Virus record (IMG/VR): IMGVR_UViG_3300051212_001973
Location: 1-28,487 of that record
Length of the DNA: 28,487 nucleotides
Direction: 5' to 3' (one strand)
From: a virus
The translations under genes were made by a program, and so were the position numbers. Shown one piece after another: positions 1 through 9,814 of the stretch (positions are counted from its first letter, which is position 1; each line of letters begins with the position of its first letter). Below the pieces are notes generated by a model. That model did not search any database. It was given only the letters and a program-made list of their open reading frames with translations, and was not told where the DNA came from.

Positions 1-1796
1 ATCCATTGTCCGTTTTGGGATTCTGCAACGGATTTTATAAGCAACTCTCGATTCAAATAACCACCCACATCTAATGACGTTGATAAACACATTTGAATGA
101 TATCAACAACTTCGCTAGTTGTTGATTTTAATATGGAAGAAGTTAAAAATGTAGACGGAGCACCAGAACCTCCAAACTGATATTGTATTTCTTGTGGATT
201 CGTTTGTTTGTTTTGCAAGCATGGACGCTTGTTCAATAAAAAAAACGTCCACATTGCGGGAGATACTAACGATTTGCCGGGAATATTCATCGAAGAACTT
301 AGTTCAATGCATATTTTCTCTAACAGGAAAGGTTCAGAAATATACTGATTCATCGATACGAGTTGGGAACTGGTAGGTTGAAATTTTGGATGATATGGAA
401 ATCCATAGTTGCTAATTTGTCTACCGTACAAGTTATAAGCTTCTGGGAGTCCTGTTAAAGTTCCACCAAAATCTATACTTGTATGAAAACCAAATGTTTG
501 TTCTTCTAAAGAAAGTTTCAATCCATTTAAATCCCCAGAGTAGCTATCTATGCCTTTGCCTGTTCCAATCCCCTCATAAAGTTTTGTGTTAGGATTCCAA
601 TAACCCATTGGATAGCTTCCAACACTTGCGCTTTTAAAAAGAGCGAATGATTGCACGGATGCTGGTGTTATATCGATTTCGATCTTGTTTTTGCTCCAAA
701 GAGGCTGTTGAAATCCTAATCCAGTTGTTGTTACCGCACTTCCTGTTGCATAAAAAGGATTCACTCCACCAATGCTTGCAGAAACTTTACCATCAACCTC
801 TGGGTTGGCAAAATCCATGAATGGTTCTACGTCTTGACCGGGAGTAAAGGTAACAAAAAGGTCGGAAACACCTTTAACCATGCTACCAGAGGCAACAATA
901 GGTTGATTAACAATTGAGGAGCCAGAGAAATATGGTTGCTTGTATAAATCTGTTTTATCTGCTTGAGACAATCCAGCGTTAATAGCTTGAGGAGTCATAA
1001 CAAGAGGATAAACAATACCTGTTACGTCAATACTAGCTGTTGATGGACCAACACCCATATAATGCAAAACAGTAGAACCACCACCTTGAGCACTAGCCGT
1101 AACTTGAACTGATGTGTTTGTGATATATGTACTATTAACGCTACCAGATAGGTTGGCTCCTGTATTGTTTGGAGGGCCATTATAATCCCAAAACGTTACA
1201 TAGTTTTCTGTTGGTGTAGAACCAAAATCGGAAAACGTTACATATGATGTGTTGCTGCTCATTATGTTGTTTTCTGCAACAACTAAAGAATATTGATCGG
1301 TATATCTTGGTGAGCGAAGTACGTTTACTGGGTTGCCATACGCAGGCTGGTATATCGCTCGGTATACAAAAGTACCTTCAAATGGAGCCGAAAACCCGAT
1401 TATAGAACCCGTGGTTGACATAACGGAAACAAATGCATTCACCATTGGAGTGTTTGGATTGCTCGTTATTTCTGTTATGACAACAATAGGAGTTCCAGAA
1501 AACGAATTGTCAAAAACTATAGGATCAGATTCATTTATCGGATTACCGGGGCTTCCCACAACGACAACTTTTTCTTCATATTCTGGATAAGTTGTAACGA
1601 AAATACCGGGATTGGTTACTGGTTGATTGAATGAAACAACCTTGTTGTCATTGAAGAACACAGGATATTTTCCTGTACGATTATCGCTTGCTGTTCTCCA
1701 TACAGTAGGAAAACTACCTGTTGCATCTTGTTTGCGGGATAGAAGAAGTTTTGGTGGAAGCCCTCTTGCTCTTGTTCCTTTTAGTGTTCTTGCCAT
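1..1796 (-). CDS. Large virion/tail protein, 3' end beyond window
   Basis: An open frame starts at ATG 1796 and runs without a stop to the left edge, giving 598 codons and a cut C-terminus. The start (MARTLKGTRARGLPPKLL) lies 8 bases after the stop of the preceding gene; a GGAG element is about 13 bases upstream, so initiation may rely on coupling. The protein is rich in Ser, Thr, Gly, Asn and Val, with many short strand-like stretches and no signal peptide or membrane segment. That composition and its place at the end of a baseplate gene series fit a structural tail or fibre protein, but no named family was recognised. It could be a fibre, a tail-surface decoration protein or a baseplate rim component. 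Confidence 0.8.
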   Translation of the reverse strand, partial: MARTLKGTRARGLPPKLLLSRKQDATGSFPTVWRTASDNRTGKYPVFFNDNKVVSFNQPVTNPGIFVTTYPEYEEKVVVVGSPGNPINESDPIVFDNSFSGTPIVVITEITSNPNTPMVNAFVSVMSTTGSIIGFSAPFEGTFVYRAIYQPAYGNPVNVLRSPRYTDQYSLVVAENNIMSSNTSYVTFSDFGSTPTENYVTFWDYNGPPNNTGANLSGSVNSTYITNTSVQVTASAQGGGSTVLHYMGVGPSTASIDVTGIVYPLVMTPQAINAGLSQADKTDLYKQPYFSGSSIVNQPIVASGSMVKGVSDLFVTFTPGQDVEPFMDFANPEVDGKVSASIGGVNPFYATGSAVTTTGLGFQQPLWSKNKIEIDITPASVQSFALFKSASVGSYPMGYWNPNTKLYEGIGTGKGIDSYSGDLNGLKLSLEEQTFGFHTSIDFGGTLTGLPEAYNLYGRQISNYGFPYHPKFQPTSSQLVSMNQYISEPFLLEKICIELSSSMNIPGKSLVSPAMWTFFLLNKRPCLQNKQTNPQEIQYQFGGSGAPSTFLTSSILKSTTSEVVDIIQMCLSTSLDVGGYLNRELLIKSVAESQNGQW

Positions 1797-1804
1797 GATA
1801 TTAG

Positions 1805-2842
1805 TTATGCTCCACGAAACATCCCACCAAAAGCAACAGAATCGGTGCCATACAATGCAACGTTGCCATATGTAAATCCAGCTGCGGCACTTTTTTGATC
1901 TCTTGTTTGTAGGTATGAATCTGATATATCATAGTTCTCACTAAAGAATGGCTGAGTTCTTGTTCCAACTATTTCACCATTCAAGTTAACAATGCTAGAA
2001 GTAACAGTAACACCAAGAAGGTCGATTGTATTTGTTAATGCTGGGAAATATTCTCCATTTGCTTCATCAACCCAAGGTTTAAACTTTGGCTGTACAGTTT
2101 GATCCATGATGGCATTTGGTTTGGTATCGACCACACCAACAACAACGTTACTTGAGTTTGTAACAATCAAATAACTTGCGCCGTATTCCAAGAACGATCT
2201 AACCGTAGTTGGTTGTTCTCTATAAATCATCTGCTCAACAACGTTGGTCCCGAACCTACGTTCGTCACCTATATTACCAGCTTCTAAAAAGGCATACACG
2301 CCACGAATTTGTTCTTGCGGGCTTTCGTTGGTTGCAAGACGAAATGGCAAAGGAAAAGGCTCTATAATCGATTCTTCGTAAAACTGAGGTCCGCCGTTCA
2401 TGTATATTGGATACACATCATCAACATTAACATAACCTTCAACAATAAGCCCAGATTCAATCAAGTAGTTTGTGGTTTTGCTGATACGAACGCCGTTAAC
2501 AAGTATTGTTCCTTCAACACCAACATGCGAGTCATTAAACAAAGTGTTTGAGGTATATTGTGTAAAATCCCCAGCTTGCCCGTATGTGATAAACGGTGAT
2601 TCGTGTATCATTTCACCGTTTGGTTTTGCTAGGTTGTCTTGTGTACCGTCTTGGAATATAACTTTGGGTTGGTTGGAGTTATAAACGTCTTGAACGGTGC
2701 GTAGGTTTATACCTTCACGGTATATGTCAATAGCTTTGGTTGGCATACCACCAGACACAACAAGGTTGCGATTGGTTCTGCCATAGTAGTCAGGTATGTC
2801 AACAAACGGCTTGAAAGATTGATCTGTAACCCAATATGCCAT
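1805..2842 (-). CDS. Hypothetical tail/baseplate structural protein (345 aa)
   Basis: A complete frame of 345 residues beginning MAYWVTDQSFKPFVDIPDYY. The start is well supported: an AAAAGGAAAC Shine-Dalgarno-like stretch sits just upstream, within the 12-base gap after the LamG protein. The chain is acidic to neutral, rich in beta-branched residues, Asn and Gly, with no cysteine clusters, signal peptide or membrane segment. It ends in a Gly/Ala-rich tail (GTDSVAFGGMFRGA). Position between the LamG baseplate protein and another large structural protein argues for a virion component, perhaps a fibre-attachment or baseplate-periphery protein. No family was recognised, so the role is inferred from context only. 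Confidence 0.8.
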   Translation of the reverse strand: MAYWVTDQSFKPFVDIPDYYGRTNRNLVVSGGMPTKAIDIYREGINLRTVQDVYNSNQPKVIFQDGTQDNLAKPNGEMIHESPFITYGQAGDFTQYTSNTLFNDSHVGVEGTILVNGVRISKTTNYLIESGLIVEGYVNVDDVYPIYMNGGPQFYEESIIEPFPLPFRLATNESPQEQIRGVYAFLEAGNIGDERRFGTNVVEQMIYREQPTTVRSFLEYGASYLIVTNSSNVVVGVVDTKPNAIMDQTVQPKFKPWVDEANGEYFPALTNTIDLLGVTVTSSIVNLNGEIVGTRTQPFFSENYDISDSYLQTRDQKSAAAGFTYGNVALYGTDSVAFGGMFRGA

Positions 2843-2854
2843 CGAAGTTTCCTT

Positions 2855-5800
2855 TTAATACTTGTTGAGTATGCCTGTTAAAAGTTGCAACAAAATCACT
2901 TCTTTTTGACGATTTCTGTTATTAGCCCCGACGTACTGATCCTCGAAGTGGTATTCAAGTTTTGGACGTTCAAGCATGTGGGATTGAATCACATAGTTGA
3001 TACCTTGGAATCTTGTTTTTCTGGGAAGCAGTTGCCCAATAAACTTGCCCATATTGGTATTAAACCATTGATAAAAGTCAAAGAACCCACGAACGTTTAG
3101 TTTGTCAGTCAAACGATTAAAGTAAATGTCTCTAAGTGTTTCAAGGTCTGGATAATCTGGAGAGAACATCATATTAGGATCACCTAGTATGTTGTTGAAT
3201 ACCTCTAGAGAAGAAAACATTCCAATCATGTCTTGGTTAAGAGAATCAACGATAGAAAAGTCTATACTGAACTTAGCGTTATCTTCTGGGATTTGTTCTT
3301 GTTGTATTTCGTATACTGGCGCTGCTTGAGAGTACATTCCACCGTCTTGATCTACAAAGTCCAAGCTTTGATAGCTTCTCACACGAACTTTTTGATCGGT
3401 AACAGCTTCGTCAAAGTTTGGTGAGATAAACGAGTAATAAAAACGTTCGGGAATGATGACGTTTTTAGAGTTTGGAAACAATGTACCGGTAGCATGGAGA
3501 TAATGCTGGGAGAAATCAAATATTTGAAGAGAACCGGTTGAATCCGTTGTTAGCTCTATTTGATCTGTTGACCAATCTGCTCTAAGTTTTTCGAACGAAC
3601 CGCTTCTAAAGTTTTCAAAGTTGAAGTTAACTCGTGGATCTGCAACACCAAGAGACTTGTAATCTCTAACGTGTTCTCTCCACTCACCTATCGTAAGAGC
3701 TTTGCTCCACCAACGAAGCTGAGAAACCTTACCATCAAATATTTGCAAGTTGTACAAGTTAACAAAATCATTGCTTGCGGATATCGTGGTGCTACCGCTA
3801 CCAATTGCTAGAAACGCCCCGCTAACGTTGTAAGTCGAGTTGATAACTTGCAGCATATTGTTCGCAGAATTGCTGCCAAAGTTATCGTCAAACAAAGAAC
3901 TTGTAACGTATTCTTCTGCAATGCTTCCAAGGTTGTTTCTTCCTATACGAAGAAAGTATGAAGAAGAAACTTGGCCGATAGAATCTCCTCTATCACGACC
4001 AAAGCTAATATTCCAAGCTTGACCATTTAGGATATCTGGTGTTGTTATGCTCATGGTTAGTGCTGATGCACCAACTGTGGAGTTCGGACGAACATACAAT
4101 GTCAATCCAGAACCACTTGTAGCATACAAGTTAGCAAGCACGTTTTCTGTACTGCCAGAACCAGAACACATAAGACGAACAATGCTTTGCACAGATGATG
4201 TGGAAGGAGTGCCTGCATAGTTGTATATACCTTCAAATGTCCACGATCCACTTGTAAACAAACCGTCGCTTGAGTTTGTTGTGTTGGTGTTATGTCCTGT
4301 AACGGGATCAATAATAAACGAACCAAGGGGGGTGGGGTACCCCGGCTCCACTCTACTACCAGAAAGATATGGAGATTTGAAATAACCACCATTCTTAAAG
4401 CTTAACGATGTACCGATTTCATTTCTGCTTTCTCTTAAAGAGTCAAGTGTACGTTGTGTTGGACCACCATATTCTTTGAATCTAAAGATGTTGTCACCAT
4501 CAATACCAACCGCCCGCAACAACGATTTAATACCATGAATGGTACCTTTGCTTTTAAGAATATCGTTGGCATTGATCAATATTCTACGCCATATTTGATT
4601 TTGCAGGTATTGCAAAGTATATTCGCTGTTAACAATGTTTGGTGTTATATTTTTACCGTTGATGAATTGATTTACATCTGAACCGATAAACAATGGTGGA
4701 AGATCTAAACCGTAAAAGTCTGCAAGTTGTTTTAAGAAAGCATCAGGCACCGTATCAAATTGTTGGTAGTCAACATGTCTTAGCGTTGAAAATGCATCAA
4801 GAAACAGTTTGATTTCGTCAAAAAAGCTTGCCCACATATAAAGTAAGCTTAACAGAGTTTGTGTGCTGCCAAGGTTTGCTGTGTTTGGTTCTGAACCATA
4901 CTGCAACTCATTGATTTCGCCTTCTTCAGTTTCCAAAGCGGCTTGTTCTTGACCATACGTAAAATATTGCCTTGGTATGAGTTTGGTAATGATGTTTGGG
5001 TTGTAGCTGTCGTATGAAGCGCCATTAGCAATGATATTTTCACGATATGCAACAACAGCTGGTTGATCTGGGAAAAGTATCGGGCACATCCTAATGTCTT
5101 CGTAAATCATTGGACTTGCGCCCATGTAAGATCCAGTGTTAATGTTTCTTACTTTAAGAGTGTTTAATGCATAACCGTTAAGTGTTCCATGCATACCTTT
5201 GCCAGAATGATCCAAAACAAGGTTGCTTACTGATCCAGAAGCTTCATTGAACTTATAATAAAGAGCTAAGTCTGATTCTGCGTATATGCTGCTGCTTTGA
5301 TATGCTAGCATTTCATCTGTTGAAACAACACGTTTGTAGTAACGTAGTTCGTCCAAGGCCCCAGAAAAGGTTGTTTGTGGAACAAAAAAGGGTGCAACAA
5401 CGTTGCTACCTGTTCCAATGAACATGCTAGCAGTTGCAAAATTCAAGTTTCTTATTGTTGTTTGACTGCTTGTTACAATCAATGATCCGCTTACGTAACC
5501 AAATAATTGGTTGACACCACTTGTTCTGTCCCATGTAAATGTAACAGGTGCCCAGTTGCCTTTTACAAGACTTATAGAGGCCGACATTACATTTGTTGAC
5601 CCAGAGGCCACAAAGAAAGTTAGGTCAGCTGTAGGGCCTGTAGAACTCGACAAAAAACAACCAAATCCATGTTGCTCGGTTGCACTCAAAGTTTGAAGTT
5701 TTTGAAATACAACTTGATTGGTATTTGAACCTGTTGCTGCGTATATTTGAAATTGAAAAGATATCGAACTAGTGATAGGATCAAGTCTACTTGCACCGTT

Positions 5801-6310
5801 AGGATCTTTGGTAAGAAAAGGAAACGTTGTGCCAGCAGCGTCTTTTATCGTTATCCATGTACCTTTTGTTGTTGTGTCGCCAACGTTGCTGCCAGAGAAA
5901 AAAAGGTAACCTTTATTTTTTGGCATATTGTCGTAAATATAACGTTCGTAGCCTGTCATTTGATCAAAAAACAACTCAGTTTCTTTGCGTGTACCATCAA
6001 AAGGGTATCTGTCAAAGATTTTGTTGAAAGCACTGTTAACTTTTACTTGAGCACTGTTGAAAAATACATGGTTTTCAAACAAACTCCAATCAATATTCAA
6101 CTGTTGAGTGCTTTTGATGCCAGAACCTATTGGATCGTATCTAAATGAACCTGTTTCTGCTACAGGTGCTTGAGTTAAAAATTCTCCGTTTTCTGTTTCA
6201 AAAGAAGACAAACCTCCATCTGGAGAGGAAATCCCACGAACAATCGATGGACTAAAAACACCCGGTCGAACACGAAGCAATCTTTGTATTGGAGACATTA
6301 ATGTTGTCAT
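2855..6310 (-). CDS. Baseplate/tail protein with two LamG-like lectin domains (1151 aa)
   Basis: Very large multidomain protein. Residues about 180-345 look like a LamG/concanavalin-like jelly roll, ending in the typical signature FSGALDELRYYKRVVSTDEM. Residues about 485-605 form a helical module resembling phage tail protein I (P2 gpI-like), with the motif ILKSKGTIHGIKSLLRAVGI. A second lectin-like domain follows (about 640-900, ending near SQLRWWSKALTIGEW). The last hundred or so residues include LLPRKTRFQGINYVIQSHML, a segment that fits baseplate proteins. Length and order after gp6 make a gp7-like wedge role possible, but this is inference. Its ATG overlaps the stop of the preceding gene by four bases (ATGA). 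The lectin domains probably contact surface glycans or other fibres. Confidence 0.85.
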   Translation of the reverse strand: MTTLMSPIQRLLRVRPGVFSPSIVRGISSPDGGLSSFETENGEFLTQAPVAETGSFRYDPIGSGIKSTQQLNIDWSLFENHVFFNSAQVKVNSAFNKIFDRYPFDGTRKETELFFDQMTGYERYIYDNMPKNKGYLFFSGSNVGDTTTKGTWITIKDAAGTTFPFLTKDPNGASRLDPITSSISFQFQIYAATGSNTNQVVFQKLQTLSATEQHGFGCFLSSSTGPTADLTFFVASGSTNVMSASISLVKGNWAPVTFTWDRTSGVNQLFGYVSGSLIVTSSQTTIRNLNFATASMFIGTGSNVVAPFFVPQTTFSGALDELRYYKRVVSTDEMLAYQSSSIYAESDLALYYKFNEASGSVSNLVLDHSGKGMHGTLNGYALNTLKVRNINTGSYMGASPMIYEDIRMCPILFPDQPAVVAYRENIIANGASYDSYNPNIITKLIPRQYFTYGQEQAALETEEGEINELQYGSEPNTANLGSTQTLLSLLYMWASFFDEIKLFLDAFSTLRHVDYQQFDTVPDAFLKQLADFYGLDLPPLFIGSDVNQFINGKNITPNIVNSEYTLQYLQNQIWRRILINANDILKSKGTIHGIKSLLRAVGIDGDNIFRFKEYGGPTQRTLDSLRESRNEIGTSLSFKNGGYFKSPYLSGSRVEPGYPTPLGSFIIDPVTGHNTNTTNSSDGLFTSGSWTFEGIYNYAGTPSTSSVQSIVRLMCSGSGSTENVLANLYATSGSGLTLYVRPNSTVGASALTMSITTPDILNGQAWNISFGRDRGDSIGQVSSSYFLRIGRNNLGSIAEEYVTSSLFDDNFGSNSANNMLQVINSTYNVSGAFLAIGSGSTTISASNDFVNLYNLQIFDGKVSQLRWWSKALTIGEWREHVRDYKSLGVADPRVNFNFENFRSGSFEKLRADWSTDQIELTTDSTGSLQIFDFSQHYLHATGTLFPNSKNVIIPERFYYSFISPNFDEAVTDQKVRVRSYQSLDFVDQDGGMYSQAAPVYEIQQEQIPEDNAKFSIDFSIVDSLNQDMIGMFSSLEVFNNILGDPNMMFSPDYPDLETLRDIYFNRLTDKLNVRGFFDFYQWFNTNMGKFIGQLLPRKTRFQGINYVIQSHMLERPKLEYHFEDQYVGANNRNRQKEVILLQLLTGILNKY

Positions 6311-7902
6311 GCTGTTACAACCTTGAACTTAAATCCTTGATTTTCAATCAAATATGTTTCACGATTTTCTTTGATCAAAAATTGTATTTCTAATGGTTTG
6401 TTGATTGGAAGATCTTGCATATACAAAGTAAAATACATACCTCCACCGTCCGCAGACAACTTTGTTCCAACATCATCAAACGGAATCAATACTTCTTTGG
6501 TAAATGGATCAATCAGTCTCCAGTACATTGTTGGAAAAATCTTTGGCTTTATATCATATGGCAAATAAAAGCTGTCAAGCGTTGTGTCATAGTCGTACAC
6601 AAGAACTTGCAGTTTTGTTGAGTCGGTGTTAATGTACAAATCTTTGAGATTGGTTATGTTTATCCCATAGTTTCTTGTTGGTACCAAGCTTTTAGTACCT
6701 TGAAGCGGTTTGAATGACAAAGATGGACCTGTGGTGAATATAACGGTATTATCCACAGACTTCCAAACGGTTTTGAATGTGGTAGAGTTGCCAGAATCCA
6801 ACACCCCAGATAATCCTGTTGTATTCAAAGGAATAAACACATCAGCATAATAGCTTCCTGTTTGATACAAACCACCAAAGCTTATTTGTGAACCTGTAAA
6901 GCTTTGAGAAAAATAGTTCCAACTTGCAGAAGTATAACTGATTGAAGCACTATGGCTTAAACTGTATGTTACAGCAGTAACATAAACACTCTTTGAAGCA
7001 ACAAGTTCCAACATAATACTACCAGAACCAGCTATTTCTGTGCTGCCAGATACAAAGTTTGTTGCCGTGCCAAATGGTGAGTAATACAAACCTATTTTGT
7101 TGTTGTAATCAAAAAACGTTTGTGCTTGATTATCGATAAAGCTATCGTTGTACTTAATCACCAATGCTGGGTGTATGTTTGTGTTTCTTGATTGCCTTGA
7201 AGAAAAACGTTTCACAAAGCGTGTAACTGTATCTGTTTCTTGTGAACCAGAATAAGCTATACGAAAACCATAATCAGGTATTTCTCCTGTTATTGCGGCA
7301 GAAACTGCCGCTGTTACATCAACAAAAAGGTCTTCATCTCCTCTTGGAAAGCTTTGAGAGAACGATAGTGGAACATAACCAAGAATAGAAGAACCAGATA
7401 GATAATAGTCGGCATTAACATCTGCTGTATCTCCAGCATATGATATTCCACCACTGGTCCATGTTGTTACATTTGCACCATCAATGGAAGCTGTAAACCA
7501 GTTCACAGCATCCAAATCACGGTAACCAATAACATCGTTGCCTCTGCCTTCAGTAAAAGCTTTTCCAAGAGGATTAACAACAAGTGCAAAGTTGGAAGGT
7601 ACTGTTTGACCTCCGTAAACGTTTTTCATCGACAAATAAGCTTTAAAGCTTGGATTGGTTACGTCTAGCAAAGAACTTGTTAAAGCTTTAAGAGTGTTTA
7701 AATCAAAGTGAATAACGCCACGAGATATTTCGATACCAGAAGTGCCAGAAGCAACAGGAGTTACATTATATAGCTTGAACAAGTCGATGGTACCAGCTTG
7801 ACCTACATTAGCATCAGTGCTGCGTGACGTAGCTGTTTTGCTGCTAAAAATCAGCTTGTTGGTGACGTATGAATCTTTGTCAGCTTTTAAAATTCTATAC
7901 AT
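6307..7902 (-). CDS. DNRLRE-like virion protein of the baseplate module (531 aa)
   Basis: Begins MYRILKADKDSYVTNKLIFS and continues with a stretch containing NVGQAGTIDLFKLYN. This is the pattern of DNRLRE-type beta domains (a leading 'D-x-Y-V' strand, 'x-N-x-G', then a value-holding strand), and the first ~250 residues fit such a domain. The remainder is beta-rich, with Ser/Gly-rich linkers and a C-terminal part containing YLIENQGFKFKVV. The start is set by a strong TTAGGAGT site five bases before ATG 7902, overlapping the stop of the gp6-like gene. No signal peptide or membrane segment is visible. The location between gp6 and the LamG protein indicates a wedge or peripheral baseplate component. 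Homology to a specific T4 protein is not claimed. Confidence 0.8.
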   Translation of the reverse strand: MYRILKADKDSYVTNKLIFSSKTATSRSTDANVGQAGTIDLFKLYNVTPVASGTSGIEISRGVIHFDLNTLKALTSSLLDVTNPSFKAYLSMKNVYGGQTVPSNFALVVNPLGKAFTEGRGNDVIGYRDLDAVNWFTASIDGANVTTWTSGGISYAGDTADVNADYYLSGSSILGYVPLSFSQSFPRGDEDLFVDVTAAVSAAITGEIPDYGFRIAYSGSQETDTVTRFVKRFSSRQSRNTNIHPALVIKYNDSFIDNQAQTFFDYNNKIGLYYSPFGTATNFVSGSTEIAGSGSIMLELVASKSVYVTAVTYSLSHSASISYTSASWNYFSQSFTGSQISFGGLYQTGSYYADVFIPLNTTGLSGVLDSGNSTTFKTVWKSVDNTVIFTTGPSLSFKPLQGTKSLVPTRNYGINITNLKDLYINTDSTKLQVLVYDYDTTLDSFYLPYDIKPKIFPTMYWRLIDPFTKEVLIPFDDVGTKLSADGGGMYFTLYMQDLPINKPLEIQFLIKENRETYLIENQGFKFKVVTA

Positions 7903-7907
7903 AGTAA

Positions 7908-7912
7908 CTCCT
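7908..7912 (-). promoter_or_regulatory. Strong Shine-Dalgarno for the DNRLRE-like gene
   Basis: AGGAG (within TTAGGAGT) lies five bases before ATG 7902 and overlaps the stop codon of the gp6-like gene, so ribosomes ending gp6 translation are placed directly at the next start. Confidence 0.7.
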
Positions 7913-9776
7913 AAGCAGCTGTTCGACCTACAAGATCAAAGTTAGTATACTTAATTTCAAACATACCTCCCGGTGGAGGTATCAATATCGAGTTGTTGAT
8001 TAAGTTTGTTGTTATGTCATAACGAACGTTGCTGTATGTTCTGTCGCTAACTGTTCCTGTAATATTGGTTGCGGTGATACCTCTAACTGCAAGCACACCA
8101 ACGTTGTTGTATATAATGTTTCTTACATCATCAAGAATCAATGGTTGATCCATTTGAAAGTTGCCAATATTAAAATATTGCACTAGTTTTCCTTGCACGT
8201 TTTGCAACACTTGTTGACGATTGAATGTAGGATCAACAGTTATGTCATAATTGATTTGCAAGTTAACGATTCTGCCATCCAGAATATCGATAGCATCTGA
8301 TATCATACGATACTGATTGAGATACACTTGTAAATTTCTCTTAAGAAGATCTGGAGCAAGAATAAGTTGATTTAGATCGTTTCTGCAAAGAATGTAAAGC
8401 AATGCAGCGTTTGGGTTGTCTGGATTGTTTTGCACTGAAGCACGATATACTCTACCAAAGTTTGCTGGCAACGAATATATTCTCGCCATTAAATCTTCTT
8501 TGCTTACAATGCGGCTTTGCGATGCTCTTGCTGAAGGTATTTGCAAACGAAGTTCGTCAAGAGTTGGAGCATCTGCACCACCTCTACCGGGAGAGTTGTT
8601 GTTTGCATCTGCCGATGCTCTCACCGCCGCTGCTATATCGTTTGTTGGGTTGTTGGGAAAGTCAGTAATCAAAGTGGCTATTTCGGTAATGCTTTGGTTT
8701 GGAACGTTGTGACTTAAACCACCGCCAGCACGATATGTAACAGTGATTGTAACGTTTGGAGCTATAGCACCAAGAGTCGAAGTTCTAAGTAAGTTGTTTG
8801 GATCGATAGCAAATCTAGAAAAATTTTTACGACCATACAAAGGCAAAGCTGCTTCTGATGGATCTGGTACGAGATCATCGTCCATTGTTTGACCAGATCC
8901 TCCACCAAAGGTTAACGTTGTTAGTCTTGTGGCTAGTTCGGTTGTTCGATAGAATCTAAATGGTGCTGGTAGAATTTCTAAGTTTGCTTCAACATATTGC
9001 TCATTTGGAGGCACAGCTGTAACAGGATTACGATTTCTGACCGATCTAAACACTGTATCTTGTGTTAGATAATCCACCTCATAATAGTTGTTACCATCGC
9101 TATCAACAACCGAGATTATATCTGTTACATCTCGGTTTTGAAGAGTGTAACGTTTAAATGGTTCAAAGCCATTAACGGTAAAAGATTCCGTAGAAGTAAC
9201 ACTGCTTAAACAATCTCCGGCAGCTGAAAATATCCAGTTAACTGGATTGCTTGCGTTGTCAACCTCACCTCTGACGTAGCTAATGTTTCTTGCCGGTGTT
9301 CCATCGCTTTTTGTAACAGTAAAATCAATGTCTTCAATTAATTGAAATTGCACTCCACGATTAGAGTTAACTATGGTTCCTTCTTTTACAACAGGTAAAG
9401 CAGTTGTGTTGTATGTTCCTTGAGAATTAACAGGAATACGAAAATAAAAAGTTACTGGTAAAACTGCTGGCGCTGCACCAACAATTTGTACATTTGCTTC
9501 TCTTAACAGCTTTTCAAGATTTTTTGATTCAACAGCTGTTTCGGCATTTATTTCACCAAACTGATGATCAAGATAAAAGCTTTGAACGTCACCAATATAT
9601 GATGCTAGCTCTAGTAGCAAACCACCAAATCCATTAGCAGAAAAGTCTTGTAAACGATCAGGAAAAAACGTTCGAGCATATTCTTCAAGATCGTTACGAA
9701 AAGCATCAAAATCTTTGTTAAGATACTTTCTTGACTTGACGAGTTGGTTTATTGTTCGTCTGGAATCAACCGGCAT
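7911..9776 (-). CDS. gp6: Baseplate wedge protein, gp6/baseplate J-like (621 aa)
   Basis: The N-terminus has the layout of T4 gp6 and related baseplate J proteins: a short basic leader, then DFDAFRNDLEEYARTFFPD and FGGLLLELASYIGDVQSFYLDHQFGEIN, where the helical 'LELxAYxGDxxxFYxDxxxxE' signature is clear. A central beta-rich region follows. A C-terminal part (GRIVNLQINYDITVDP, then a quotient-like domain with DDVRNIIYNNVGVLAVRGI) matches the J-protein C-terminal domain. Length is close to T4 gp6 (660 aa). In the T4 particle this protein forms the inner ring of wedges around the hub. An AAGGTG site precedes ATG 9776 at good spacing. It follows the gp25 gene, the usual order in myovirus tail modules. 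Confidence 0.9.
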   Translation of the reverse strand: MPVDSRRTINQLVKSRKYLNKDFDAFRNDLEEYARTFFPDRLQDFSANGFGGLLLELASYIGDVQSFYLDHQFGEINAETAVESKNLEKLLREANVQIVGAAPAVLPVTFYFRIPVNSQGTYNTTALPVVKEGTIVNSNRGVQFQLIEDIDFTVTKSDGTPARNISYVRGEVDNASNPVNWIFSAAGDCLSSVTSTESFTVNGFEPFKRYTLQNRDVTDIISVVDSDGNNYYEVDYLTQDTVFRSVRNRNPVTAVPPNEQYVEANLEILPAPFRFYRTTELATRLTTLTFGGGSGQTMDDDLVPDPSEAALPLYGRKNFSRFAIDPNNLLRTSTLGAIAPNVTITVTYRAGGGLSHNVPNQSITEIATLITDFPNNPTNDIAAAVRASADANNNSPGRGGADAPTLDELRLQIPSARASQSRIVSKEDLMARIYSLPANFGRVYRASVQNNPDNPNAALLYILCRNDLNQLILAPDLLKRNLQVYLNQYRMISDAIDILDGRIVNLQINYDITVDPTFNRQQVLQNVQGKLVQYFNIGNFQMDQPLILDDVRNIIYNNVGVLAVRGITATNITGTVSDRTYSNVRYDITTNLINNSILIPPPGGMFEIKYTNFDLVGRTAA

Positions 9777-9814
9777 TGTGTTTCACCTTATGTTAGATAT
9801 GGATCAGTGTTATT

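Noticed and set aside
4334-4343. Perfect palindrome GGGGTACCCC in a G-rich patch of an AT-rich region
   Set aside because: It is inside the LamG coding sequence, where it encodes part of an ordinary Gly-Tyr-Pro-Thr-Pro linker. It has no loop and no following T-run, so it is not a terminator.
5747-6148. A 133-codon open frame on the plus strand
   Set aside because: It lies wholly antisense inside the LamG protein gene, has a Cys/Lys/Arg-rich composition unlike a real protein and lacks a ribosome site. Other plus-strand frames in the window are shadows for the same reasons.
9777-9814. The 38-base gap between gp25 and gp6 as a possible promoter or terminator
   Set aside because: No hairpin with T-run and no recognisable -10 or late-promoter element could be seen; it holds only the gp6 ribosome site.
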